DNA from: Flavobacterium sp. J27
GTDB lineage: Bacteria; Bacteroidota; Bacteroidia; Flavobacteriales; Flavobacteriaceae
Assembly: GCF_004303025.1 (NCBI RefSeq)
Contig: NZ_PJQW01000001.1
Span: 460,386 to 503,365 of the forward strand
Length of the DNA stretch: 42,980 bases
Reading direction: 5' to 3'
Part shown: positions 1 through 10,022 of the stretch, piece by piece
Position numbering within the stretch: the first letter of the stretch is position 1
Layout of the letters: the number at the start of each line of letters is the position of its first letter
Made by a program: the position numbers and the translations under genes
Notes under the pieces: generated by a model
What the model saw: only the letters and a program-made list of their open reading frames with translations
Told to the model about the DNA's origin: nothing
Databases searched by the model: none

Positions 1-1
1 G

Positions 2-1177
2 GTTATTAATCTTAGAACAAAAGGAATGACCATGACGAGATTACCTTTAACAGTTTGGGCATTCTTTGTTACGGCTATCATAGGTATCGTTTCTTTCCCT
101 GTATTATTTTCTGCAGCTCTATTATTAATATTCGATAGAAGTTTTGGTACTTCATTTTTCTTATCAGATATTTTTATTCAAGGTGAAGTTTTACATTATC
201 AAGGAGGCTCACCAGTTTTATTTGAACATTTATTCTGGTTTTTAGGACACCCTGAAGTATATATTGTTCTATTACCTGCTTTAGGTATTACTTCTGAAAT
301 TATTGCTACTAATTCAAGAAAGCCAATTTTTGGTTACAGAGCCATGATTGCATCAATATTAGCAATTGCTTTTTTATCAACAATTGTTTGGGGTCACCAT
401 ATGTTTGTATCAGGTATGAATCCATTTTTGGGATCTGTATTTACTTTTACCACATTATTAATTGCAATTCCTTCCGCGGTAAAAGCATTTAATTATATTA
501 CAACTCTTTGGAAAGGTAATTTACAATTAAATCCAGCCATGTTGTTTTCTATTGGATTAGTGTCGACTTTTATCACTGGAGGTTTAACGGGAATTATTCT
601 TGGGGATTCAACACTTGATATTAACGTTCATGACACCTATTTCGTTGTAGCACACTTCCACTTAGTAATGGGTATTTCTGCACTTTATGGATTTTTTGCT
701 GGAGTTTATCATTGGTTCCCAAAGATGTTTGGTAAGATGATGAATAAAACATTAGGATATGTTCATTTCTGGGTTACTGCAGTTTGTGCTTACGGTGTAT
801 TCTTCCCAATGCACTTCATAGGTATGGCTGGTTTACCAAGACGTTATTATACTAATTCTGCTTTCCCATTATTCGATGAGTTAGCTGATGTGAATGTTTT
901 AATTACTATTTTTGCAATTGTAGGAGCTGTATTCCAAGTAGTATTTTTCTGGAATTTCTTCTATAGTATTTTCTACGGTAAAAAAGCATCGCAAAATCCA
1001 TGGAAATCTAATACTTTAGAATGGACAACACCTGTAGAACACATTCACGGTAACTGGCCAGGTGAAATTCCTGAAGTGCACCGTTGGGCTTATGATTATA
1101 GTAAACCAGGACATGATGAAGATTTCGTATCTCAAATTACACCAATGAAAGACGGTGAAGAAGAGTTACATCATTAG
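2..1177 (+). CDS. ctaD: Cytochrome c oxidase subunit I, 3' part (partial at window start)
   Basis: This is the catalytic heme-copper subunit of an aa3-type oxidase, which reduces O2 to water and pumps protons across the inner membrane. The frame is open from base 2, so the ATGs at 26 and 32 are internal methionines and the N-terminal half lies outside the window. Seen in order: GHPEVY (CuB histidine plus the cross-linked tyrosine), WGHHMF (the two further CuB histidines) and VVAHFHLVMG (heme a3 and heme a histidine ligands), set among many hydrophobic helices. The C-terminal tail is hydrophilic and ends in two histidines. A terminator follows directly. The other oxidase genes of this window start about 22 kb downstream. 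In Flavobacteria this oxidase pairs with alternative complex III, whose genes probably lie to the left (inference). Confidence 0.97.
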   Translation, partial: VINLRTKGMTMTRLPLTVWAFFVTAIIGIVSFPVLFSAALLLIFDRSFGTSFFLSDIFIQGEVLHYQGGSPVLFEHLFWFLGHPEVYIVLLPALGITSEIIATNSRKPIFGYRAMIASILAIAFLSTIVWGHHMFVSGMNPFLGSVFTFTTLLIAIPSAVKAFNYITTLWKGNLQLNPAMLFSIGLVSTFITGGLTGIILGDSTLDINVHDTYFVVAHFHLVMGISALYGFFAGVYHWFPKMFGKMMNKTLGYVHFWVTAVCAYGVFFPMHFIGMAGLPRRYYTNSAFPLFDELADVNVLITIFAIVGAVFQVVFFWNFFYSIFYGKKASQNPWKSNTLEWTTPVEHIHGNWPGEIPEVHRWAYDYSKPGHDEDFVSQITPMKDGEEELHH

Positions 1178-1200
1178 AATTATACTTATCTAAATAGTAA

Positions 1201-1228
1201 AAGCCTTTCCTCATTGGAAAGGTTTTTT
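1201..1228 (+). terminator. Rho-independent terminator of ctaD
   Basis: A CCTTTCC / GGAAAGG stem (1204-1210 with 1216-1222), extended by A-T pairs, closes a five-base TCATT loop and is followed by six Ts. It begins about 24 bases after the ctaD stop. The ruvB promoter lies immediately beyond it. Confidence 0.85.
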
Positions 1229-1240
1229 GTTTTAACTTTG
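1214..1240 (+). promoter_or_regulatory. Putative ruvB operon promoter (Bacteroidota type)
   Basis: TAACTTTG at 1233-1240 matches the Bacteroidota -7 consensus TAnnTTTG exactly. A TTG at 1214-1216, inside the terminator loop, lies 16 bases upstream, close to the expected 17-23 spacing of the -33 element. A second exact -7 match, TATATTTG at 1243-1250, lies only four bases before the ATG and would give an almost leaderless message. Confidence 0.55.
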
Positions 1241-1254
1241 CCTATATTTGTGAT

Positions 1255-2277
1255 ATGAATCAGAATTTAGACCCTAATAAAGATCGCTTTACATCTCAAG
1301 AGATTGATATTGAAAAGGCTTTACGACCACTTTCATTTGATGATTTCGCTGGTCAAGATCATGTTTTAGATAACTTAAAGGTTTTTGTTCAAGCTGCCAA
1401 TCAGCGTAATGAAGCTTTAGATCATGCTTTATTTCATGGTCCTCCAGGACTAGGTAAAACTACTTTGGCTAATATTTTAGCTAATGAATTAGGTGTTGGT
1501 ATTAAAATTACTTCTGGCCCAGTTTTAGATAAACCAGGCGATTTAGCAGGTTTGTTAACAAATTTGGAAGAAAGAGATGTCTTATTCATTGATGAAATAC
1601 ATCGCTTAAGTCCTGTAGTAGAGGAATATTTATATTCTGCTATGGAGGATTATAAAATTGATATTATGATTGAAAGTGGGCCCAATGCAAGAACTGTTCA
1701 AATCAATCTAAATCCTTTTACATTAGTTGGTGCTACGACAAGATCTGGATTACTAACAGCTCCCATGCGAGCTCGTTTTGGAATCCAAAGTAGATTGCAA
1801 TACTATAATACCGAGCTATTAGCTACAATTATTGAACGCAGTGCTTCTATATTACGTGTGGAGATAGATCTAGAAGCAGCTATAGAGATAGCGGGAAGGA
1901 GTAGAGGAACACCCCGTATTGCAAACGCTTTATTACGTCGAGTACGTGATTTTGCACAAATTAAAGGAAATGGTAAAATTGATGTAGAAATTACAAAGTA
2001 TGCCTTAAAAGCCTTAAATGTGGATACAAATGGACTTGATGAAATGGATAATAAAATTTTATCTACCATTATTGATAAATTCAAAGGTGGTCCTGTAGGA
2101 CTAACTACTTTAGCTACTGCTGTATCTGAAAATGGTGAAACGATAGAGGAAGTTTATGAACCTTTTTTAATTCAGGAAGGATTTATTATAAGAACACCAA
2201 GGGGAAGAGAAGTGACTGAAAAAGCATATAAACATTTAGGAAAAATAAAAATAAATAGTCAAGGCGGACTCTTTTAA
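1255..2277 (+). CDS. ruvB: Holliday junction branch-migration helicase RuvB
   Basis: RuvB is the hexameric AAA+ motor that drives branch migration of Holliday junctions together with RuvA. At 340 residues it has the normal length. Seen: Walker A GPPGLGKT (residues 62-69), Walker B with DEIH (about 113-116), the sensor motif GATTRSG, the arginine-finger segment MRARFG (about 171-176) and a C-terminal winged-helix domain containing TPRGREVT. The ATG at 1255 is chosen because the N-terminus is acidic and compact as in family members and the promoter lies just upstream. ruvA is separate, at 10023. The P450 gene begins seven bases after the stop, so ruvB, the P450 and queG probably share a transcript. 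Confidence 0.97.
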   Translation: MNQNLDPNKDRFTSQEIDIEKALRPLSFDDFAGQDHVLDNLKVFVQAANQRNEALDHALFHGPPGLGKTTLANILANELGVGIKITSGPVLDKPGDLAGLLTNLEERDVLFIDEIHRLSPVVEEYLYSAMEDYKIDIMIESGPNARTVQINLNPFTLVGATTRSGLLTAPMRARFGIQSRLQYYNTELLATIIERSASILRVEIDLEAAIEIAGRSRGTPRIANALLRRVRDFAQIKGNGKIDVEITKYALKALNVDTNGLDEMDNKILSTIIDKFKGGPVGLTTLATAVSENGETIEEVYEPFLIQEGFIIRTPRGREVTEKAYKHLGKIKINSQGGLF

Positions 2278-2284
2278 TTGGCTT

Positions 2285-3619
2285 ATGATTACTTTAAAAA
2301 AAATTCCAGAGGTTTCTTTGTTAAAATTTATTAGGCACTCATTAGCTATCTTAAAGAATCCTTTGCCGTTTCATAAGGATAACTTTTTATTATACGGGAA
2401 TATTTTTCGTTTAAAAGTGGGTTTTGGTAAATCTGTTATTTTTAGTCGTGATGCAGATTTATTAAGTTACGTTTTACAAAAAAATCAAAAAAATTTCACG
2501 AAATCCCCTATTCAGACTAGAGATTTAGCAAAGTATATTGGTAAAGGGTTGTTAACTGCGGAAGGAGAAAAATGGCAAAAACAAAGAAGATTGATCCAGC
2601 CAGCATTTCATAAAGGACAATTACAATTAGTATTGAACACTATTTATGTTACTATTCAAAAAGAACTTAATACGATAACTACTAATGAGCCTAAAGATAT
2701 TTTTCCAGTATTTAATAACTTAGCTTTTCAAACGGTTGTAAAATCTTTATTTAGCTCTGAAATTAGCGAGGAAGATATTAAAAAATTACAGTATACAACA
2801 GAAGTTACACAACAAATGTTGGTTAAAGAATTGCGTCAGCCTTATTTAGGTTGGTGGTTTAAAATGTCAGGTAAAATTAAACACCATATTCTATTGATTG
2901 ATGAATCTAGATTTATATTAAAGAAATTGGTTAACCAAAGAAAATCTAGTGAAATAAAATATAATGATTTATTAGAGATGTTGCTAGATGCTCGATATGA
3001 TGATGGTTCAGAAATGGATGAATCTCAATTATTAGATGAAATTTTAATTTTATTTGCCGCTGGACATGAAACTACTTCTAATGCATTAACTTTTACCTGC
3101 GAATTATTAGCTAGAAACACTCAAGTACAGGACAAGATTTTACAAGAAGTAAAGGAGATAAAAGAGCAATCTTCCAATTTAATGGATTGGATAATGAAGG
3201 CTCAGTATACTAAATTAGCAATAGAAGAAGCTATGCGCCTTTATCCACCTGCTTATTTCATAGATAGAGTAAATAAAGAAGAAGATCAGTTTAAAGGTTT
3301 TGTTTTTCCAAAAAATTCAAATTTGTTGTTTTCCGTATATGAAATACATAGACATCCCGAATTTTGGGACAATCCTGAAGCTTTTATTCCTGAACGTTTT
3401 TTAAATGAAAATAGGAAGTTTTCTAAGAATTATTATCCTTTTGGAGCAGGACAAAGAATGTGTATTGGTAATAATTTTGCAATGTATGAGATGATTTTAA
3501 CCATTATGACGGTAGTAGAACGTTATGAAATTAAAGAAAAATTAGACCCTATAAAAATAAAGCCTTTAATTACTTTAAAACCATTAGACGCTATTTTAGA
3601 ATTTAAAGAAAGAAATTAA
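2285..3619 (+). CDS. Cytochrome P450
   Basis: A heme-thiolate monooxygenase of 444 residues, a usual length for a soluble bacterial P450. Seen: the I-helix oxygen-activation motif AGHETTSNA (about residues 258-266), the K-helix ExxR in EEAMRLYPP, and the heme-binding loop [10 protein letters not shown], where the proximal cysteine ligand is Cys393. No transmembrane anchor is convincing and no reductase domain is fused, so it needs a separate ferredoxin or flavodoxin system; none is encoded in this window. It lies between ruvB (7 bases) and queG (1 base), which suggests cotranscription but gives no hint of substrate. The layout of the second half resembles fatty-acid or sterol type P450s, but the substrate cannot be called from sequence. 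Confidence 0.93.
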   Translation: MITLKKIPEVSLLKFIRHSLAILKNPLPFHKDNFLLYGNIFRLKVGFGKSVIFSRDADLLSYVLQKNQKNFTKSPIQTRDLAKYIGKGLLTAEGEKWQKQRRLIQPAFHKGQLQLVLNTIYVTIQKELNTITTNEPKDIFPVFNNLAFQTVVKSLFSSEISEEDIKKLQYTTEVTQQMLVKELRQPYLGWWFKMSGKIKHHILLIDESRFILKKLVNQRKSSEIKYNDLLEMLLDARYDDGSEMDESQLLDEILILFAAGHETTSNALTFTCELLARNTQVQDKILQEVKEIKEQSSNLMDWIMKAQYTKLAIEEAMRLYPPAYFIDRVNKEEDQFKGFVFPKNSNLLFSVYEIHRHPEFWDNPEAFIPERFLNENRKFSKNYYPFGAGQRMCIGNNFAMYEMILTIMTVVERYEIKEKLDPIKIKPLITLKPLDAILEFKERN

Positions 3620-3620
3620 A

Positions 3621-4559
3621 TTGAATCTTGCTGAAAAATATACAAAGCTCATAAAAACTGAAGCCAAGCGTTTAGGATTTCTTTCTTGTGGTATATCAAA
3701 AGCAGGTTTTTTAGAAGAAGAAGCACCACGTTTGGAAAATTGGCTACAACAAAATCATCATGGTCAAATGAGATATATGGAAAATCATTTTGACAAAAGA
3801 TTAAATCCAACCTTGTTAGTAGATGATGCGAAAAGCGTGATTTCTTTATTGTTAAATTACTATCCTTCTGAGACGCCTCTTTATAATAAAGCTGAAATAT
3901 CGTATAAGATTTCTAAATATGCTTATGGTCAAGATTATCATTTTGTAATTAAAGAAAAGTTAAAAGAACTGCTTTATTTTATTCAAACTGAAATTGGAGA
4001 AGTAGCTGGAAGAGCCTTTGTAGATTCTGCACCCGTTTTAGATAAAGCTTGGGCCGCAAAAAGTGGGTTAGGTTGGATTGGAAAAAACAGCAATCTGATT
4101 ACTCAAAAAGTAGGTTCTTTTTATTTCATTGCCGAGCTAATTGTGGATTTAGAATTAGAATATGATATGTCTACTACAGATCATTGTGGAACATGTACTG
4201 CTTGTATAGATGCTTGTCCAACCGAGGCTATTGTAGCACCTTATGTTGTTGACGGAAGTAAATGTATTTCTTATTTTACGATTGAACTTAAAGATAATTT
4301 GCCTTTAGAAATGAAAGGCAAGTTTGATGATTGGTTTTTTGGATGTGATGTATGTCAGGATATTTGTCCTTGGAACCGTTTTTCAAAACCACATAATGAA
4401 CCTTTATTACAACCTCATGAAAAATTGCTAAGTATGACGAATAAAGATTGGGAAGAAATAACACAAGAAACTTTTAATGCTGTGTTTAGAAACTCAGCTG
4501 TAAAGCGAACAAAGTTTGAAGGGCTTAAAAGAAATATAACTTTCCTTAAAAAGGACTAA
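3621..4559 (+). CDS. queG: Epoxyqueuosine reductase QueG (short form)
   Basis: QueG performs the last step of queuosine synthesis, reducing epoxyqueuosine to queuosine in the tRNA wobble position with cobalamin and two [4Fe-4S] clusters. Seen: [13 protein letters not shown] with the conserved aspartate (residue 135), [12 protein letters not shown], and a ferredoxin-like double cluster with cysteines at 189, 192, 195, 199, 215, 242, 245 and 249 ([12 protein letters not shown] and [11 protein letters not shown]). At 312 residues it is shorter than the roughly 380-residue E. coli and B. subtilis enzymes and lacks the C-terminal HEAT-repeat region. The start is a TTG one base after the P450 stop; no in-frame ATG precedes the conserved N-terminus [18 protein letters not shown]. 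Confidence 0.93.
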   Translation: MNLAEKYTKLIKTEAKRLGFLSCGISKAGFLEEEAPRLENWLQQNHHGQMRYMENHFDKRLNPTLLVDDAKSVISLLLNYYPSETPLYNKAEISYKISKYAYGQDYHFVIKEKLKELLYFIQTEIGEVAGRAFVDSAPVLDKAWAAKSGLGWIGKNSNLITQKVGSFYFIAELIVDLELEYDMSTTDHCGTCTACIDACPTEAIVAPYVVDGSKCISYFTIELKDNLPLEMKGKFDDWFFGCDVCQDICPWNRFSKPHNEPLLQPHEKLLSMTNKDWEEITQETFNAVFRNSAVKRTKFEGLKRNITFLKKD

Positions 4560-4581
4560 TATATAAATACTTCCTTTTGGT

Positions 4582-4589
4582 TATCTTTG
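4582..4589 (+). promoter_or_regulatory. -7 element upstream of the secreted repeat protein
   Basis: TATCTTTG is an exact TAnnTTTG match 22 bases before the GTG start. No TTG is found at the -33 distance, so only the -7 half is supported. Confidence 0.4.
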
Positions 4590-4611
4590 TCTTCTCAAAA
4601 AAAAGTAAATC

Positions 4612-7602
4612 GTGAAAAAAAAATACCTTTTAATCACTCTTATTTTTATTATTTCTATAAGTTTTGGTCAAAACCTGCCAAATGATTGTCAGAATTACAT
4701 TCAAGCTTGTGATAACCAGAGTGTATCGTTTAATGTTTCTGGAGCAGGAATTCAGGAAATTAATCCACCATCTTGCAGTAGTCAAGAAAATAATTCTCTT
4801 TGGTTACGGGTTACTATAGATCAGCCCGGAACATTAGGTTTTACTATCATACCACAAAGTAATAGTATTAATGAAGATTATGATTTTTGGGTTTTTGGTC
4901 CTGCATCAAACTGTGGTAATTTAGGAACACCTATCCGGTGCTCTACCACTAATCCAGCAGCAGCTGGCCAACCAAATAATCATACTGGATTGAGCGCAAA
5001 TGCCACAGATACAAGTGAAGGCCCTGGCGCAGATGGTAATAGTTTTGTAAGTCAATTAAATGTATTATCAGGTCAAAGTTATTTTGTAGTGATTGATAGA
5101 CCTATTGGTAGTTCTCCCTTTTCTTTAAATTGGTCAGGTACAGCCACTATTTTAAATCCTTTTGCTAATTTAAATTTACCTAATTTCCCTAATGTAATTT
5201 TATGTGATGAAGGAGCAGACAATTCTGAACCGTATGATTTTTCAGTTTTGGATGCGGCTTATTTAGCCTCTCTTCCTGGTTTTTCAATTACTTATTTTGC
5301 CTCCTTGCAAGATGCTTCATTGAATAATAATCCATTAATTAGTAGTACAGCTATTAGTCAGGGGACATATTATGCCCGAATAAGTTCAGATTCGGCACAA
5401 TGTACAGAAATTAAAACCGTGCAAGTTCTTTTTAATAATTTAGCAACAAATGATGTTACGAAAACGGTTTGTGAAAATACCGTAATGGGAACTGTTAATT
5501 ATGATTTGAGCTCGCATAACAATGAAATTTATACTGGAAATCAAATAGTAACATATAGTTATTATACTTCTTTAATAGATGCTACCAATACCACTAATAG
5601 TATTGCAAATTGGCAAAATATAAGTTTAGCTGTAGGAAATCATGTTTTTTATATTAGAACCGAAAAAGGAACTTGTTTTGATATTTCAGAATTAAGTATT
5701 GAAGTTTATGCAAGACCAGTTATCAATGATTTGGTTAGTCTAAAACAGTGTGACGATGATACCGATGGTTTTAGTGCTTTTAACCTTACAGAAGCAAACG
5801 AATTGATTACAAACAATCCAGCAGGTTTAACTATAGCTTATTTTCTAACCTTATCTGACGCGCAAAATAATACAAATCCAATTATTAATAATACAAATTT
5901 TGTAAACCAAACGGTTAATGTTCAAACAATTTATTATCGTGTCAGTAATGATAATAACTGTTTTAAAACTGGTCAATTGGATTTAACTGTTGCTGCTACC
6001 CAAATTCCGGCTACATTTAATCCATTAGTTTTTATTTCTTGTGATACCACTTTTGGAACTAATAACGATGGTATTGCTACTTTTGATTTTAGCACAGCCA
6101 TCACTTCAATTTCAAATTTATTTACTGGACAAGTAGTAGAGGTAACTTTTTACGAAAATTTAAATGATGCTTTGGCTGAAATAAATGCCATTACAAATAT
6201 CGCAAACTTTAATAACTTAACAAGCCCTACTACTCAAGATATTTATGTTAGAGTAGATAGTGATGTTAACAACGATTGCGTTGGACTTGGAAAATATGTA
6301 ACATTGCAAGTAGAGCCTATACCAATTGTACTACCCAAATTAGTGAGAGGTTGCGATGATAATCAAGATGGAATATTTGATTTTGATACTACTACTATCG
6401 AAAGTGAACTTTTGAACGGATTAACTAATGTTGTTGTTACTTATACCGATGTTAATAATACAGTTTATAATGCATTACCTAATCCGTTTTCTACTAATTC
6501 TCAGGTTTTAAATGTAACAATTACAAATGCAACTGTTAATGCGTGTAGTTATACTACTACATTAGAATTCATTGTAGACCAAGCCCCAGTTTTTAATCCT
6601 GTAAACTCTAGTTTGTTAATTCAATGTGATGATGAATTAGATCCTCTTTTACAAGACGGAGTAGTAATTTTTAACACCTCTAATTTTGAAAATACAATCA
6701 TTGGTAATCAAACAAATGTAGCCGTTGAATATTATGATATAAATAATAACCTATTACCCAATTTTATAGGAAGTTTTGAAACGGGTACACAAGATGTTTT
6801 GGTAAAAGTAATTCATCTAGATAATTCTAATTGCTTTGCAACTGGAATTCTTTCTTTTGTAGTGTATTCAAATCCTAAAATCATGATTGATGCACCAAAT
6901 GAAATTATTTGTACAGATAATCCTAATGCTTTTGTGATTTTAGATGCTGGATTGGAAAATCCTACTAATATCTCAGATTATAGTTACCAATGGTACTTTG
7001 AAAACCAAGCTATCTCTGGAGCTAGTCAATACACTTATACAGCTAATACTACTGGAAATTATACTGTTGTTGTAACTAATTCTAACGGGTGTTCAAGCAC
7101 AAGAAATAGTGTTGTTAATCCTTCCAATATAGCTATTATTGATGATATAGAAATTGATGATTTGGTTGATTCAAATACTATAACGGTTTTGATTTCAGGG
7201 GATGGAGATTATCAATTCAGTATTGATGGTGAAAACTATCAGGATAGTAATATTTTTTACGATGTACAGCCTGGATTGTTATCTGTTTGGGTTTATGATA
7301 AGAATGGTTGTGGTATTTCAAATAAAGAAATAAGTGTTTTAGGAGTACCAAAATTCTTCACGCCTAACGGAGACGGTTTTAATGATTTTTGGAATATTAA
7401 AGGGTTTAATGAACGATTTGGAAATCAAACGGTTGTTTCTATTTTTGATAGATATGGAAAATTGTTGAAGCAAATTTCTTCATTATCTCAAGGTTGGGAT
7501 GGTACCTTTAACGGAGTTAAAATGCCAGCTGCAGATTATTGGTATACCATCAATATGTTAGATGGGAGAGTGCAAAAAGGACATTTTTCATTAAAAAGAT
7601 AA
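4612..7602 (+). CDS. Secreted multi-repeat protein with T9SS type B sorting domain
   Basis: A 996-residue surface or secreted protein with unknown ligand. A signal peptide spans residues 1-20 (lysines, hydrophobic core, SFGQ end). Residues 25-180 form a cysteine-containing region typical of flavobacterial T9SS cargo. Then come about six modules of 89-104 residues, each opening with a cysteine-aspartate/glutamate motif such as QCDDDTDG or GCDDNQDG; the opening cysteines are near residues 198, 287, 380, 477, 581 and 672. A PKD-like segment begins near 767. The last 80 residues carry FFTPNGDGFNDFW and end in KGHFSLKR, the gliding-motility-associated C-terminal domain (type B CTD) that directs export by the type IX secretion system. 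The start is GTG; no other start fits before the signal peptide. It appears to stand alone between queG and maeB. Confidence 0.88.
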   Translation: MKKKYLLITLIFIISISFGQNLPNDCQNYIQACDNQSVSFNVSGAGIQEINPPSCSSQENNSLWLRVTIDQPGTLGFTIIPQSNSINEDYDFWVFGPASNCGNLGTPIRCSTTNPAAAGQPNNHTGLSANATDTSEGPGADGNSFVSQLNVLSGQSYFVVIDRPIGSSPFSLNWSGTATILNPFANLNLPNFPNVILCDEGADNSEPYDFSVLDAAYLASLPGFSITYFASLQDASLNNNPLISSTAISQGTYYARISSDSAQCTEIKTVQVLFNNLATNDVTKTVCENTVMGTVNYDLSSHNNEIYTGNQIVTYSYYTSLIDATNTTNSIANWQNISLAVGNHVFYIRTEKGTCFDISELSIEVYARPVINDLVSLKQCDDDTDGFSAFNLTEANELITNNPAGLTIAYFLTLSDAQNNTNPIINNTNFVNQTVNVQTIYYRVSNDNNCFKTGQLDLTVAATQIPATFNPLVFISCDTTFGTNNDGIATFDFSTAITSISNLFTGQVVEVTFYENLNDALAEINAITNIANFNNLTSPTTQDIYVRVDSDVNNDCVGLGKYVTLQVEPIPIVLPKLVRGCDDNQDGIFDFDTTTIESELLNGLTNVVVTYTDVNNTVYNALPNPFSTNSQVLNVTITNATVNACSYTTTLEFIVDQAPVFNPVNSSLLIQCDDELDPLLQDGVVIFNTSNFENTIIGNQTNVAVEYYDINNNLLPNFIGSFETGTQDVLVKVIHLDNSNCFATGILSFVVYSNPKIMIDAPNEIICTDNPNAFVILDAGLENPTNISDYSYQWYFENQAISGASQYTYTANTTGNYTVVVTNSNGCSSTRNSVVNPSNIAIIDDIEIDDLVDSNTITVLISGDGDYQFSIDGENYQDSNIFYDVQPGLLSVWVYDKNGCGISNKEISVLGVPKFFTPNGDGFNDFWNIKGFNERFGNQTVVSIFDRYGKLLKQISSLSQGWDGTFNGVKMPAADYWYTINMLDGRVQKGHFSLKR

Positions 7603-7669
7603 TTAGAAGATTTTTTCTACATTTTTAGAAAAGAGTAGCATTAAAATTTTTTTCTTTCATTGCTTATTT

Positions 7670-7677
7670 TAACTTTG
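7670..7677 (+). promoter_or_regulatory. -7 element of maeB
   Basis: TAACTTTG is an exact TAnnTTTG match 23 bases before the maeB ATG. The upstream spacer is T-rich, but no TTG sits at the standard -33 distance. The 98-base gap before maeB shows no convincing terminator for the preceding gene. Confidence 0.45.
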
Positions 7678-7700
7678 TAAGTTCATATAAAAGTGATTAT

Positions 7701-9995
7701 ATGCACAAGGATACAAAAAGAAGAGAAGCTTTATTATACCATGCTAAACCTACACCTGGAAAGATTCAGGTAGTACCAACAAAGAAATATGCAACACAAA
7801 GAGATTTGTCATTGGCCTACTCACCAGGAGTTGCTGAACCATGTTTAGAAATTGCTAAAGATGTTAAAAATGTATATAAATATACAGCTAAAGGAAATTT
7901 AGTTGCTGTTATTTCAAACGGAACTGCTGTTCTAGGATTAGGAGATATTGGTCCTGAAGCTTCCAAGCCCGTAATGGAAGGAAAAGGTTTGTTGTTCAAA
8001 ATATTTGCCGATATCGATGTCTTTGATATTGAAGTTGGAACAAAAAATATAGAAGAATTTATACAAACCGTTAAAAATATTGCTCCTACATTTGGAGGAA
8101 TTAATCTGGAAGATATTAAAGCTCCAGAATCTTTTGAAATAGAAAGAAGATTAGTGGAGGAGTTAAATATTCCTGTTATGCATGACGACCAGCATGGAAC
8201 TGCTATTATTTCATCGGCAGCTTTACTCAATGCTTTAGAATTAGCGGGTAAAGAAATAGATAAAGTAAAAGTAGTGGTTTCTGGGGCAGGTTCAGCAGCA
8301 TTAGCTTGCGCAAATTTATACGTTTTATTAGGTGTGAAAGTAGAAAATATTTTCATGTTTGATAAAGATGGTATGTTAACAACCTGTAGAGAAGATATTT
8401 CAGATTTACAAAAAGTATATGCTAAATCATGCGATCCGCAATCGTTAAAAGAAATGATTGTAGGAGCAGATGTCTTTTTAGGATTGTCTGTAGGTAATAT
8501 CTTTACTCCAGAAATGTTATTGTCAATGAGTAACGATCCTATTGTATTTGCAATGGCGAATCCTATTCCTGAAATAGATTATAATTTAGCCATAAGTACA
8601 CGAGAAGATGTTATTATGGCTACTGGCCGTTCCGATCATCCTAATCAGGTAAATAACGTATTAGGTTTTCCTTATATTTTTAGAGGAGCATTAGATGTTC
8701 GCGCTAAAAAAATTAATGAGGAAATGAAAATGGCAGCGGTTAGAGCTCTTGCGGAATTAGCTAAAAGTCCAGTCCCAGAACAAGTAAATATCGCTTATGG
8801 TGAAACCAAATTAAATTTTGGTCGAGAATATATTATTCCGAAGCCTTTTGATCCTAGATTGATAGGTGTTGTTGCACCAGCGGTTGCAAGGGCTGCTATA
8901 GATTCTGGTGTAGCACAAGTAGAGATTAACGATTGGGAAAAATATGAATTAGATTTATTAGAACGTTTAGGTTCTGATAATAAAATGATTCGTATGCTAA
9001 TGAATAGAGCAAAAACAAATCCGAAACGGGTTGTTTTTGCTGAAGCAGATCATTTAGATGTTTTAAAGGCTGCTCAAATAGTACTTGAAGAAGGTATTGG
9101 TGAACCAATTTTATTAGGGAATAAAGATATTATTCAAGAATTAAAAGTAGAAATTGGTTTTGATGCCGATGTTGAAATTATTGATCCTAAAACGGCTGAA
9201 GAAGACAAACGTAGAAAGAAATATGCCAAAGCATTTTGGAAATCCAGACAAAGAAGAGGGGTTACTATGTTAGATGCTGAAAAGTGGATGAGAGAACGAA
9301 ACTATTTTGGTTTAATGATGGTAAATTCTGGTGAAGCTGATACGATGGTTACTGGATACTCTAGAAGTTATCCTACAGTAGTAAAGCCCGTAATGGAATT
9401 AATAGACAAAGCTCCTGGAGTTACCCGTATTGCTACTACTAACATGATGATGACTTCCAGAGGACCAATCTTTCTTTCTGATACAGCTATTAACCCAAAC
9501 CCTACAGCGGAAGATTTAGCTAAGATTGCATTAATGACAGCTAAAACCGTGCGTATGTTTGGTATGGAACCAGTAATTGCCATGGTGTCTTTTTCAAATT
9601 TTGGATCTTCAGAAAATGAAAATCCGAAAAAAGTAAGAGAAGCAGTAGCTTATTTGCATAAATATTACCCAGATTTAATTATTGATGGTGAAATTCAAAC
9701 AGATTTTGCGTTAAATTCTGAAATGTTGAAGAGCAAATTCCCTTTTTCTAAGTTAGCAAATAAGAAAGTAAACACACTAATTTTTCCAAATTTAGATTCT
9801 GCAAACATTACTTATAAATTAATGAAAGAATTGAATAAGTCTGATTCCATTGGACCTATTATGCTTGGACTTGATAAACCAGTTCATATTTTTCAATTAG
9901 GTGCAAGTGTAGAAGAAATGGTAAATATGGCAGCCGTTTCGGTGGTAGATGCACAAGAAAAAGAAAGAAGATTTAAACAATCTGTTTTAAAATAA
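7701..9995 (+). CDS. maeB: NADP-dependent malic enzyme with C-terminal phosphotransacetylase-like domain
   Basis: MaeB converts malate to pyruvate and CO2 while reducing NADP, supplying NADPH. Its 764 residues match the long two-domain family. Residues 1 to about 430 are the malic enzyme: LAYSPGVAEPC near the N-terminus, MHDDQHGTAII (metal and substrate loop), the Rossmann motif VVVSGAGSAALACANL, and AMANPIPEI. Residues from about 430 onward form the phosphotransacetylase-like domain (MIRMLMNRAKTNPKRVVFAEAD, VNSGEADTMVTG, PNLDSANITYKLM), which in enterobacterial MaeB is regulatory, binding acetyl-CoA, rather than catalytic. ruvA starts 27 bases downstream with no terminator between, so read-through into ruvA and sprA is likely. 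Confidence 0.96.
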   Translation: MHKDTKRREALLYHAKPTPGKIQVVPTKKYATQRDLSLAYSPGVAEPCLEIAKDVKNVYKYTAKGNLVAVISNGTAVLGLGDIGPEASKPVMEGKGLLFKIFADIDVFDIEVGTKNIEEFIQTVKNIAPTFGGINLEDIKAPESFEIERRLVEELNIPVMHDDQHGTAIISSAALLNALELAGKEIDKVKVVVSGAGSAALACANLYVLLGVKVENIFMFDKDGMLTTCREDISDLQKVYAKSCDPQSLKEMIVGADVFLGLSVGNIFTPEMLLSMSNDPIVFAMANPIPEIDYNLAISTREDVIMATGRSDHPNQVNNVLGFPYIFRGALDVRAKKINEEMKMAAVRALAELAKSPVPEQVNIAYGETKLNFGREYIIPKPFDPRLIGVVAPAVARAAIDSGVAQVEINDWEKYELDLLERLGSDNKMIRMLMNRAKTNPKRVVFAEADHLDVLKAAQIVLEEGIGEPILLGNKDIIQELKVEIGFDADVEIIDPKTAEEDKRRKKYAKAFWKSRQRRGVTMLDAEKWMRERNYFGLMMVNSGEADTMVTGYSRSYPTVVKPVMELIDKAPGVTRIATTNMMMTSRGPIFLSDTAINPNPTAEDLAKIALMTAKTVRMFGMEPVIAMVSFSNFGSSENENPKKVREAVAYLHKYYPDLIIDGEIQTDFALNSEMLKSKFPFSKLANKKVNTLIFPNLDSANITYKLMKELNKSDSIGPIMLGLDKPVHIFQLGASVEEMVNMAAVSVVDAQEKERRFKQSVLK

Positions 9996-10022
9996 AATTA
10001 TTAAAAACTACTATTAACAAAC

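Noticed and set aside
7817..8356. Minus-strand frame of 179 codons inside maeB
   Set aside because: It is opposite the catalytic domain of malic enzyme; the translation resembles no protein family.
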